DNA from: Sinomonas susongensis
GTDB taxonomy: Bacteria; Actinomycetota; Actinomycetes; Actinomycetales; Micrococcaceae
Direction of reading: 5' to 3'
Length of the DNA: 64,000 nucleotides
Assembly (NCBI RefSeq): GCF_005877005.1
Contig: NZ_SSNH01000006.1
Span: 62,001-126,000, forward strand
Positions 39,661 to 47,463 of this stretch are shown here, one piece after another. Every line of letters begins with the position of its first letter. The first letter of the stretch is position 1. The translations under genes were made by a program, and so were the position numbers. The notes under the pieces were generated by a model. The model did no database searches. It saw only the letters and a program-made list of their open reading frames with translations, and was not told the origin of the DNA.

Positions 39661-40995
39661 TCATGCTCGGCGGCGGAATACCCAGAGGCGGAAGAGGAGG
39701 AACTTGAGCGCGGTTGCCGCGAGATTTGCGAGCGTGAGGACAGCGAGCTCGAGCCACTGGCTCGGGTGCTGGAGGGAATTCATCCAGGCGAGGGCGCCCG
39801 CTGTGAGGGCCCAGCCCATGCCGAAGACGATGAGGCCCTCGAAGTGATGGCGGGCGAGCCGTGCGGCGCCCAAGACCCCGAACGTGAAGCGACGGTTGGC
39901 CGCCGTGTTGGCGACCGCGGTGATGAGCAGCGCCACGAAGTTGGCGGCCTGCGCGCCCATGAACACGCGCCCCATGAGATACAGCACCGCGTACGCGAGG
40001 GTCGAGGCAACGCCGATCGCGCCGAAGCGGACCAGCTGGCCGAAGAGGCTCTGACCCCGGCCAGCCTCCTCGGCTCGTTCCCCGGCCGGAAGGGGTCCGC
40101 GGGCCATGGCGGCCTGGAGCTCCGCGAGCGGGACACGGCCACGGGCCATGTCCGTCGTCATGCGGTACATGCCCCGGAGATCCTCGACGGCCGTGCGGAG
40201 GATGTCGACCTTCGAGTTCGGGTCGTCCGTCCAGTCAACGGGGACTTCGGCGCAGCGGAGGCCGCAGCGCTCTGCGAGGACGAGGAGCTCGGTGTCGAAG
40301 AACCACGCCTTGTCGAGCGTATGGGGGAGCAGCTGCCGGGCGACGTCGGCCCGGATCGCCTTGAAGCCGCACTGGGCGTCGCTGAAGCGGGCGCCCATGA
40401 GCGAATGCAGAAGCAAGTTGTAGGAACGCGAGACGAAAGCACGCTTGGGTCCGCGTACGACCCGCGACGAGCGCGAGAGCCTCGTGCCGATCGAGAGGTC
40501 GGAATGGCCCGAGATGAGCGGCGCCACGAGAGGGGCGAGCGCGTTGAGGTCAGTCGAGAGATCCACGTCCATGTAGGCGAGGACCGGGGAGTCCGACGCG
40601 AGCCAGACGCTGCGCAGCGCGTTCCCGCGGCCCTTCTCTTCGAGATGGACAGAGCGGACGGTTTCGAGCTCCCGGGCGAGACGCTCGGCGACGCGGAGGG
40701 TCGAGTCCGTCGAGGCGTTGTCCGCGATGGTGATGCGGTACGTGTGGGGGAACTGCGTGGCCAGGTAGGCGTCGAGATTGCGGACGCACACCTCGAGGTC
40801 GGCCTCCTCGTTGTACACCGGGACAGTGACGTCGAGAAGCGGGATGCCTGCGCGGTTGAGTGCGGCGACGTCGAGGGCGGCGCCGGGGCGGAGGCCGGGG
40901 GCCTCGAGTGCGACGGCGGAGCCCGACTGGGCGGTGGGCTCGCCGAGGTCTTCGGGGGCCACAGGGGCCTGAGAGGCGGGATCCGTGAGCGTCAT
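39661..40995 (-). CDS. GT2 glycosyltransferase fused to a GtrA domain
   Basis: A 444-residue two-part protein. Residues about 50-290 are a GT2 enzyme of the polyprenyl-phosphate sugar synthase type (VTVPVYNEEADLE, DNASTDST, YMDVDLSTDL with the DxD-like motif, and DAQCGFKAIR). Residues about 320-444 are a GtrA-like domain of four spans (FGAIGVASTLAYAVLY, TAANRRFTFG). The fusion could make a polyprenyl-phosphate sugar and move it across the membrane, supplying the two GT39 enzymes downstream. The gap to the next gene is 80 bp. Confidence 0.9.
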   Translation of the reverse strand: MTLTDPASQAPVAPEDLGEPTAQSGSAVALEAPGLRPGAALDVAALNRAGIPLLDVTVPVYNEEADLEVCVRNLDAYLATQFPHTYRITIADNASTDSTLRVAERLARELETVRSVHLEEKGRGNALRSVWLASDSPVLAYMDVDLSTDLNALAPLVAPLISGHSDLSIGTRLSRSSRVVRGPKRAFVSRSYNLLLHSLMGARFSDAQCGFKAIRADVARQLLPHTLDKAWFFDTELLVLAERCGLRCAEVPVDWTDDPNSKVDILRTAVEDLRGMYRMTTDMARGRVPLAELQAAMARGPLPAGERAEEAGRGQSLFGQLVRFGAIGVASTLAYAVLYLMGRVFMGAQAANFVALLITAVANTAANRRFTFGVLGAARLARHHFEGLIVFGMGWALTAGALAWMNSLQHPSQWLELAVLTLANLAATALKFLLFRLWVFRRRA

Positions 40996-41303
40996 GCTTC
41001 GACTTTCCGGTTTGCGCTTGTGCTCGGATTAGAGCAGACCTGTGCCATCGCTGTGACCGCGGCGGAGCTGCTCCGTCCCGCCCGTTTGCAGCTCCCAGTT
41101 TCGCAAAAGATCGGCGTGTCCGCGCGAACGGACGTGCCGCCACCGGACAAACGGGCTGGACGGCAGGGGGCGGAGGCCCGACACCGGGACGGGGGAGGAA
41201 TTGGGCCGGAGACTGTCGATGGCGTGGGGCGGTCATACAGTTGGTGGGTGAAGCACCGCACTCGTCCTTCCGCCCTTCTCGGAACCCTCTCAGGGAGCCG
41301 CTC
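40996..41303. other. Divergent intergenic region, no gene seen
   Basis: This 308-bp gap separates the divergent GT2-GtrA and DMT transporter genes. It is GC-rich with an AT-richer patch near 41090-41110. I could not pick out a convincing promoter pair, hairpin or repeat. Confidence 0.4.
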
Positions 41304-42206
41304 GTGACGCGCCGCACCTGGCTGCTCTTCGTGGCCATGAGCCTCATCTGGGGCGTCCCGTACCTGCTCATCAGCGAGGCGGTCGCCGAGGTGAGTCCCG
41401 CCGTCGTCGTCTTCGCGCGCACGGCGATCGGCACCGTCGTCCTCCTGCCCTTCGCGTGGCGGCAGCTGCGTGTCGTGTGGGAGCACCGCTGGCCCGTGCT
41501 CGCGTTCGCCCTGCTCGAGATGGTGGGGCCCTGGTTCCTGCTGAGCGACGCTGAACGGCACCTTTCCAGCTCCCTCGCGGGACTGCTCATCGCGTTCGCC
41601 CCGGTTCTGGCACTCGTGATCGCCCGTGTTATCGGGCTCGAGCGGCGGATCGGCGGGCTGCGGATCGTGGGGCTCGTGCTCGCCGTGGGCGGAGTCGCGG
41701 CCTTGGGCGGGGGAGGGATGCAGGCCTCCGGGGCGTGGCCCGTGATCGAGATGCTGCTGGTCGCGGTGGGCTACGCGATCGCGCCGCAAGTCGCCGCGGC
41801 CAAGCTCGGCGGGGTGCCCCCGCTCCCCATGACAGCCGTGTGCCTCACCATCGCCGCGCTCCTCTCGGCGCCGTTCGCCATCATCACGTGGCCGTCCGCC
41901 ATGCCGTCTGCCACGGCCGCGGGGTCGCTCGTGCTCCTCGGACTCCTCTGCACCGCCCTTGCGTTCCTGCTCTTCTTCCGCCTCATTGCCGAGGCGGGGC
42001 CGGCCCGGGCGACGGCGATCGCCTACGTGAACCCCGTCGTCGCCCTCGCGCTCGGCGTGAGCCTGCGGGGCGACCCGTTCACCCCGCTCATCGGAGTGGG
42101 CGCTCTGCTCGTGCTCGCGGGGACCTTCCTCGCGACCCGCCGGAACGAGCCTTCGGCCGCGGGCGCCCGCCAGGGAACCGAGGCCGAGGGCGCCCCCACG
42201 CCCTGA
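41304..42206 (+). CDS. DMT superfamily transporter, EamA family
   Basis: A 300-residue membrane protein with ten predicted spans in two EamA repeats. The first repeat opens MSLIWGVPYLLISEAV and the second contains ALAFLLFFRLIAEAGPARATAIAYVNPVVAL, the typical end-of-repeat signature. The GTG start at 41304 follows GGGAG; an in-frame GTG at 41241 would add a polar leader. Substrate unknown; family members export metabolites or amino acids. Confidence 0.9.
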   Translation: MTRRTWLLFVAMSLIWGVPYLLISEAVAEVSPAVVVFARTAIGTVVLLPFAWRQLRVVWEHRWPVLAFALLEMVGPWFLLSDAERHLSSSLAGLLIAFAPVLALVIARVIGLERRIGGLRIVGLVLAVGGVAALGGGGMQASGAWPVIEMLLVAVGYAIAPQVAAAKLGGVPPLPMTAVCLTIAALLSAPFAIITWPSAMPSATAAGSLVLLGLLCTALAFLLFFRLIAEAGPARATAIAYVNPVVALALGVSLRGDPFTPLIGVGALLVLAGTFLATRRNEPSAAGARQGTEAEGAPTP

Positions 42207-42285
42207 CGGTCGGGGGAAGACGGGCCTTGCCCGGTTCCGGGAGGGGGGCACGGCGCAGGAGCGTGGACCGCTCCGGCGCCCCCGG

Positions 42286-43827
42286 TCAAGCCGGCAGGTA
42301 CACCGCGAACTCCGTGCGTCCGGGCCGCGAGGTGAGCTCGACCGACCCGCCGTGCGCATCAACAATTGCCTGCACGATCGAAAGCCCGAGGCCCGTAGAA
42401 CCCTCGGTGCCCGTCCGGGCCTTGTCGGCCCGCGTGAAACGCGAGAAGACCTTCTTCTGCAGCTCCGGCGGCACCCCAGGACCGGTGTCCGTCACCGTGA
42501 TGACGGCCTCGCCCGTCGCGGACCGGGTCACGCCGGTAGTGATCGTGGTTCCGAGGTCCGTGTGCTTCCGGGCGTTGGAGAGCAGGTTGACCATGACCTG
42601 ATGCAGGCGCGCGCCGTCAGCCTTGACCTCTACCGGCTCGTCCGGGAGGTCGAGCCGCCATTGATGGTCGGGCGCGATGATCTTCTGGTCGCTCACCGTC
42701 TCCACGACCAGCTGGGTCAGGTCCACGGGCCCGAGCTTGAGCGGCTGGCCCTCGTCGAGCCGCGCGAGCGTGAGGAGGTCCTCGACGAGTCGGCTCATCC
42801 GTAGCGACTGGGTCTCGACGCGCCCCAGCGACTCCGAACCCTGCGGGGAGAGCTTCTCGGTCATCTTGAGCATGTCGGTGTAGCCGCGGATTGCGGTGAG
42901 CGGGGTCCGCAGCTCGTGCGAAGCGTCGGCAACGAACTGGCGCACCTTCATCTCAGACTCCTGGCGCGCCTGGAGCGCACCCGAGACGTTGTCGAGCATC
43001 CGATTCAACGCGTTCCCCACATTGCCCACTTCGGTCCCCGGATGGGCGGCCGACGGCGGGACACGCATTGCGAGGGCGACCTCGCCGGCGTCGAGCGGGA
43101 GTTGGGCGACGTTGGCGGCGACGGAGGAGACCTGGTCGAGCGGCTTGAGCGTCTTGCGGATGATGTAGGTGCCCACGAGTCCGATGAGCACCAGGCCGCA
43201 GAGCGAGACGACGACTGTGGTCAGCACGAGCGACGCGAGCGTGCTGTCCTTTGCGGCCAGCGGGAGCCCCGTGACGATGGTGTCCCCCGCTGCGGTCTGG
43301 ACGGCCACGAGGCGGTAGCGGCCCGCGGTGAGGTTCTTGTCGACGGGGACCGGCTGCGCGCCGCTCGTGTACGGCACCGCGTTCTGGGCCACCGACGCGA
43401 GGACGGCGGCGTCCGAGTTGCTGAGGGAGATCTTCCTGCCGTCTGCGCTGATCAGTCCTGCGACCTCGAGGATGTTGTCGTGGAGCCGGGCGTTGAGCGT
43501 GCCGGCACCCTGTCCCCGCGCTTCGAGCGGGTCGGGGCGGGGCGTCGATGCGCTGGGGTTCTGGGCCGTGCCGGGGGCCTGGGAGCCCGGAACCCCGGGC
43601 TGGGTGACCGTGCCGAACTGTGCCGCGCGATGGCTCGCCTGATACAGCTGGGTATCAAGCTGCTGCGTGAGGAAGCCGTCCATCGAGGCGTAGAGCACAG
43701 AGCCCACGACGGAGCAGATCGCGACGAGGAGGAGCATCGTCGCGAGGACGAGCTTAGTGCGCAGATGCCAGGCGTTCGGATCGGTCCAGCGCTGGCGGGA
43801 ACGTGGGACGCCCGCGAGAGTGCTCAT
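42286..43827 (-). CDS. Sensor histidine kinase
   Basis: A 513-residue membrane kinase. Two spans flank an extracellular sensor region of about 140 residues rich in Pro/Ala, followed by a HAMP domain (KTLKPLDQVSSVAANVAQLPL). The phosphorylated His304 is in DASHELRTPL, and ATP-binding boxes are NLLSNARKHT (N), DTGPGVPP (G1) and GSTGLGLSIV (G2). It overlaps the response-regulator gene (ATGA), its cognate partner. The domain order is like MprB/CseC-type envelope sensors. Confidence 0.95.
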   Translation of the reverse strand: MSTLAGVPRSRQRWTDPNAWHLRTKLVLATMLLLVAICSVVGSVLYASMDGFLTQQLDTQLYQASHRAAQFGTVTQPGVPGSQAPGTAQNPSASTPRPDPLEARGQGAGTLNARLHDNILEVAGLISADGRKISLSNSDAAVLASVAQNAVPYTSGAQPVPVDKNLTAGRYRLVAVQTAAGDTIVTGLPLAAKDSTLASLVLTTVVVSLCGLVLIGLVGTYIIRKTLKPLDQVSSVAANVAQLPLDAGEVALAMRVPPSAAHPGTEVGNVGNALNRMLDNVSGALQARQESEMKVRQFVADASHELRTPLTAIRGYTDMLKMTEKLSPQGSESLGRVETQSLRMSRLVEDLLTLARLDEGQPLKLGPVDLTQLVVETVSDQKIIAPDHQWRLDLPDEPVEVKADGARLHQVMVNLLSNARKHTDLGTTITTGVTRSATGEAVITVTDTGPGVPPELQKKVFSRFTRADKARTGTEGSTGLGLSIVQAIVDAHGGSVELTSRPGRTEFAVYLPA

Positions 43828-44564
43828 CCCTCAGCGGGCTTGATGACGTAGCCCGCTCCACGGACGGTATGGATCATTGGCGCCCTGTTCGCGTCGATCT
43901 TCTTGCGGAGGTACGAGATGTACAGCTCGACGATGTTCGCCTGGCCGCCGAAGTCGTACTGCCACACCCGGTCGAGGATCTGGGCCTTGCTGATGACGCG
44001 CTTCGGGTTCTCCATGAGGTAGCGGAGCAGCTCGAACTGCGTCGCGGTGAGCTGGATGTCCTCGCCGCCACGGGTCACTTCGCGCGTGTCCGTGTTGAGC
44101 ACGAGGTCCCCGACCACGAGCTCGGCGTCGTCCTGCGCCGCGACCCCGGAACGCTGCACGAGCCGGTGCAGGCGGAGCATGACCTCCTCCATGCTGAACG
44201 GCTTCGTGACGTAGTCGTCCCCGCCGGCGGCAAGCCCCGTGATGCGGTCCTCCACGGCGTCCTTCGCCGTGAGGAACAGGGCAGGGACCTCGGGGAGGAA
44301 CTGGCGGATGCGGTTGAGCGCCTCGACCCCGTCGAAGCCGGGCATCATGACGTCGAGCACGAGGACGTCAGGCCGGAAGTCACGTGCTGCCTTGACGGCG
44401 GCGGGACCGTCCGCAGCGACCTGAACGCTCCACCCGGTCATGCGCAGTCCCATGCTCATGAGCTCGGAGAGGCTCGGCTCGTCGTCGACCACGAGGGCGC
44501 GGATAGGGGAGCCGTCCGGATGGGTCAGGGCCGGGAGGTTGTTGGTCGTGTAGGGACTTGCCAT
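43824..44564 (-). CDS. OmpR-family response regulator
   Basis: A 246-residue regulator. The receiver has the acidic pair Asp27-Asp28, phosphoacceptor Asp71 in LVLDVMMPG, Thr in LFLTAKD and Lys in VTKPF. A winged-helix DNA-binding domain ends with VRGAGYVIKP. An AGGAGG site lies just ahead of the ATG at 44564. The divergent gene at 44766 is a plausible target, since the 200-bp gap between them would hold both promoters. Confidence 0.96.
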   Translation of the reverse strand: MASPYTTNNLPALTHPDGSPIRALVVDDEPSLSELMSMGLRMTGWSVQVAADGPAAVKAARDFRPDVLVLDVMMPGFDGVEALNRIRQFLPEVPALFLTAKDAVEDRITGLAAGGDDYVTKPFSMEEVMLRLHRLVQRSGVAAQDDAELVVGDLVLNTDTREVTRGGEDIQLTATQFELLRYLMENPKRVISKAQILDRVWQYDFGGQANIVELYISYLRKKIDANRAPMIHTVRGAGYVIKPAEG

Positions 44565-44765
44565 GGTTCCAGCCTCCTGTGGGTGGATAGTCCGAGCCTG
44601 AGTTAATACTGTGGGGAGCCTGTGCAGCTCAGCCTAGACCTCCGCCTCCGTGTCGGCGCGCTCGTGCTGCGGGAAGCACAGCCGGACCAGCCGGTGGGCA
44701 CAGGAGCGGCACAGGATGGGCCGGGAATCTGGTACCAGCGATCAGACCACCATCGGAGGATCACG

Positions 44766-45770
44766 ATGTCATTCGGACAGCAGAACCCTCAGTCTCCTGA
44801 CCCGCAGCGGCCGGGCAGCGAGGGCCACGACGCGCATGCTGCCAGCTCCCAGCAGACGGAGACGCTCTACCCGAACCAGCCCGGAGTCCAGCAGCCGGCC
44901 CAGGGCTGGGGCGCCCCCGGTCCGACGGGTCCGGCCGCACAGGGGCAGGGACAGGGCTGGGGTGCGCCTGGTCCGACGGGTCCGGCCGCACAGGGGCAGG
45001 GACAGGGCTGGGGTGCGCCCGGTCCGACGGGTCCGGCCGCACAGGGACAGGGACAGGGCTGGGGCGCCCCGGGTCCATACGCGCCCGGTCAAGGCTGGGA
45101 TGCCCGGCCCGCAGGCCCGGTGGGCACCTCGGGCCGGTACAGGAGTGCGCTCTCCCGGCTCACACCGGTCCAGAAGGGGCTGGCCGTGGCGGGTATCGCT
45201 GTCGTGGTCGCTGCCGGGGCTGGTGCGGCCGTCTACGCGGCGAGCAACTCGGGCAGCAGTGCCTCCGCCGCATCGTCCAATCAGGGCTTCGGGGGCGCGC
45301 CGGGCCAGGCAGGCAACGGGCAGGGCCTGGGCCAGGCCGGGACAGGACAGAACTCCGGCGGCGGCTTCGGCGGCCCTGGCAACCTTGGAGTCGGCGGCAT
45401 GGGCCAAGCGGTCCACGGCGAGTACGTCGTCCAGAACAACGGCCAGTACGTGACCGAGCTCGAGCAGACCGGCACGATCACGGCAGTCTCTGGGAGCCAG
45501 GTCACGGTCAAGAGCGTCGACGGCTACGTTCAGGCCTACGCGATCTCCTCCGACACGACCATCGCGAGCTTCGCCGGCCGCCGTCAGAGCCAGTCCTCGG
45601 GCGGATCCCTCAGCGCGTCGAGCCTCGAGTCCGGCCAGACCGTCCGCGTCACGGCGCTCAAGGACGGGAACGCCGCGCTCACGATCCTTGTTTCTTCGAC
45701 CGCGGGCACGAGTTCCAACGGCTCAGGCTCCGGCACATCAGGGTCCGGCACCTCAGGCTCCGGCACCTAG
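44766..45770 (+). CDS. Membrane-anchored protein with Gly/Pro/Gln repeats and DUF5666-like outer domain
   Basis: A 334-residue protein. Residues 40-105 are cytoplasmic and contain three and a half copies of a 17-residue GWGAPGPTGPAAQGQGQ unit. One span (LAVAGIAVVVAAGAGAAVYA) follows near 140-160, then a Gly-rich linker and a beta-rich domain (GTITAVSGSQVTVKSVDGYV) like DUF5666-type domains. It ends SGSGT repeats at a TAG, beyond which the frame continues in the same style for 11 codons. The ATG at 44766 has GGAGGA five bases upstream. Divergent from the two-component system. Confidence 0.82.
   Translation: MSFGQQNPQSPDPQRPGSEGHDAHAASSQQTETLYPNQPGVQQPAQGWGAPGPTGPAAQGQGQGWGAPGPTGPAAQGQGQGWGAPGPTGPAAQGQGQGWGAPGPYAPGQGWDARPAGPVGTSGRYRSALSRLTPVQKGLAVAGIAVVVAAGAGAAVYAASNSGSSASAASSNQGFGGAPGQAGNGQGLGQAGTGQNSGGGFGGPGNLGVGGMGQAVHGEYVVQNNGQYVTELEQTGTITAVSGSQVTVKSVDGYVQAYAISSDTTIASFAGRRQSQSSGGSLSASSLESGQTVRVTALKDGNAALTILVSSTAGTSSNGSGSGTSGSGTSGSGT
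44901..45077 (+). repeat. 51-bp tandem repeat in the membrane-anchored protein
   Basis: Units begin at 44901, 44952, 45003 and a partial fourth at 45054. They are almost identical at DNA level and encode the 17-residue Gly-Trp-Gly-Ala-Pro repeat. High similarity between copies indicates recent expansion. Confidence 0.9.
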
Positions 45771-45795
45771 GGATCGGGTTCGACGAGCTCCGGCC

Positions 45796-45844
45796 AGAGC
45801 AACTAGTAACCGGCAGAGCAACTAGTAACCGGCAGAGCAATTAG
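45796..45844 (+). repeat. 19-bp tandem repeat containing stop codons
   Basis: AGAGCAACTAGTAACCGGC occurs twice (45796-45814, 45815-45833), followed by a partial third copy to 45844. Each copy carries TAG-TAA. The array lies just beyond the membrane-anchored protein gene and may be remnants of its 3' end. Confidence 0.75.
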
Positions 45845-45880
45845 GACCGCAGCAATCCAGCCTTCTTGCCAGAGAAGAAC

Positions 45881-45916
45881 GACGGCGCCGCTCCCCGAGA
45901 GGGGGGCGGCGCCGTC
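45881..45916. terminator. GC-rich bidirectional terminator hairpin
   Basis: GACGGCGCCGC followed by TCCCC pairs with its complement across a GAGA loop, giving a 16-bp stem with one G-T pair. It lies between the convergent genes ending at 45770 (plus) and 45956 (minus). On the minus strand it is followed by a pyrimidine-rich GTTCTTCTCT, which fits termination of the lytic gene. Confidence 0.75.
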
Positions 45917-45955
45917 GTCTGTGGTGGCCGTGTCTGCGGTGCCGTCGGCTGCCGG

Positions 45956-46645
45956 TCAGTACCAGCCGCTCGCGTAGTGGAACGTGAGGGCGTTCGCCGG
46001 GGACCCATAGCGGTCCTTGATGTAGCCGAGGCCCCAGTCGATCTGGGTGCGGTAGTTAGTCTGCCAGTCATCGCCTGCGGAGGCCATCTTGCTGCCCGGG
46101 AGCGCCTGCACGATGCCGTATGCGCCGCTGCTCGAGTTGGTCGCGGTGGTGGACCAGTCGGACTCGAGGTTCCAGAGGGTGACAAGGGCCTGCATCTGGT
46201 CCTGGCCCCAGCCGAACTTCGCGAGCTGGCTCGAGGCGTAGGCCTGCGCGCCCGCGGGGTCGTTGACCGGCTGCGTCTTGAGGAGCTCGGCCTTGGCGGC
46301 CGCGGCGGCGGCTTGGGCCTCCTGGTCGACTTGGGCCTTCGAGACCGAGGCAACCGTCGAGCGGGCGAAGTCGAGCTTCGCGTCCGCCGTTGCCCTGACC
46401 GGCGCGACGGCGGCGGTTCCAGTGGCCTCGGTGGAGCCGACGGGGGAGATGTGGCCTGTGCTGGCCGCGGCGCCTCCGCCGACGGCTACGAGGCCGAGCG
46501 ATGCAGCGACGACGGCGTTGCGGTAACGGCCGCCCGTCGAGGTGCCGAGTCCGGCGGTGATGCGGGCGAGGCGGCTGGGCGGGGTTGCCGCACGATGCCG
46601 CCCGCGCTGGCGCGCAGGCGCGCCCGTAGGCATGGTGATGCTCAC
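45956..46645 (-). CDS. Secreted lytic transglycosylase-like (SLT-fold) protein
   Basis: A 229-residue exported protein. A long basic N-terminus leads into a hydrophobic signal/anchor near 43-62, then a helical Ala/Gln-rich segment (VSKAQVDQEAQAAAAAAKAE), then a lysozyme-like domain. The catalytic Glu is probably Glu161 in LWNLESDWST, followed by SSGAYGIVQALPGSKM. It should cleave peptidoglycan in the wall. The GTG at 46645 follows AGAGGT; ATG at 46633 is an alternative. Expression is controlled by the c-di-AMP riboswitch at 46664-46860. Confidence 0.88.
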   Translation of the reverse strand: MSITMPTGAPARQRGRHRAATPPSRLARITAGLGTSTGGRYRNAVVAASLGLVAVGGGAAASTGHISPVGSTEATGTAAVAPVRATADAKLDFARSTVASVSKAQVDQEAQAAAAAAKAELLKTQPVNDPAGAQAYASSQLAKFGWGQDQMQALVTLWNLESDWSTTATNSSSGAYGIVQALPGSKMASAGDDWQTNYRTQIDWGLGYIKDRYGSPANALTFHYASGWY

Positions 46646-46663
46646 GCAAGAAACCTCTCGTTA

Positions 46664-46860
46664 GCGCCTGCGAAGTTAGCTGACGGGTTCGGATGCGAGT
46701 CATCCGGCCATGCCTCGCGGCGTGGCTTCACCCCAGACCTCAGCTCCAGTTTCGAGCGCACGGCTCTCCACTGGCCTCCTCGGCCGATTGGTTCCTCCGT
46801 CTCTGCCTGCTTCACCCTTGGGCTGCCGGCAGAGTTCGGCGGGCTGCGCCCAAGGGAGCA
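46664..46860 (-). promoter_or_regulatory. c-di-AMP riboswitch (ydaO-yuaA class)
   Basis: The leader of the lytic gene carries the conserved blocks of this class in order, read on the minus strand: GCCGAACTCTGCCGG, AGGGTGAAGC, GGAGGAACCAAT, GGGGTGAAGCC and the closing CCGAACCCGTCAGCTAAC followed by TTCGCAGGCG. A long stem CCCTTGGGC/GCCCAAGGG lies on the 5' side. In actinobacteria this riboswitch usually precedes cell-wall hydrolase genes, as here. It would turn expression down when c-di-AMP is high. Boundaries are approximate. Confidence 0.88.
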
Positions 46861-46883
46861 CGGGGGTCCCGTGCACTCGACCT

Positions 46884-46912
46884 ACCCTACGGTATGGACG
46901 AAGCATTGTCAC
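46884..46912 (-). promoter_or_regulatory. Promoter of the riboswitch-controlled lytic gene
   Basis: On the minus strand GTGACA (46912-46907) and TAGGGT (46889-46884) are spaced 17 bp apart. The expected transcription start near 46877 falls just ahead of the riboswitch, giving a leader of about 230 bases. Confidence 0.55.
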
Positions 46913-47210
46913 ATTTGGGTAACAGCCGATGCGTTCGAGGCCTCCCCGCGAGCCGGTAGGGTCGCGGGAACGGTCCACCTCGGCCAGCCCCTAACCCGCC
47001 TCGCCGAGCCCAGAGGGCCTGAGCGAACCTCCTCATCGCCCCATCGTGGCGTCCGAATAGTGAGACAGGACAGTCTGACGGTGTAGGGGCTCGCACCCGC
47101 CGAGCCACTCCGAACATCATTCGACCGAACGTTCAATTTCCGCCGGAAACGTGAAGATACCGGTTCACATCTCTCTTGCGCCGAATGGTGAAACGCATCA
47201 CAATTTGGTT

Positions 47211-47268
47211 CTTTGTCTCACGATCCGAGACAAAGAGGCCATTGTTACTTGCCTGTAGCCTTTGTTAC
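47211..47268 (+). promoter_or_regulatory. Inverted and direct repeats upstream of the winged-helix regulator
   Basis: CTTTGTCTC (47211-47219) and GAGACAAAG (47227-47235) form a perfect 9-bp inverted repeat. Just after it TTGTTAC occurs twice, starting at 47243 and 47262, about 20 bp apart, a layout that OmpR-type winged-helix proteins bind. The area 47110-47270 is AT-rich for this genome. The remaining parts of the 46900-47463 gap show no gene. Confidence 0.5.
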
Positions 47269-47463
47269 GGGCACACTCACTGGTGTGAACAAGAACTCAA
47301 CGGCACCTGCAGCCTTCCGCCCCGGCTCATCCGCCGGCCGGACCATGTGCTGTTGTCGAATGCATAGCTGACTGCCCACCCCAGCACTTGGCTCTTCGCT
47401 CAACCCCTGTTCAGCATTCGAAGCCGCTCCACAGCGGCTAGTCACATACGAGGTCAGCACTCC

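Noticed and set aside
47156-47164. GATACCGGT as a third operator of the frl-like LacI protein
   Set aside because: Only half of the palindrome is present, far from the locus; chance is the simpler explanation.
47176-47367. 63-codon open frame ahead of the winged-helix regulator
   Set aside because: No ribosome site, composition unlike neighbours, and it covers the inverted and direct repeats.
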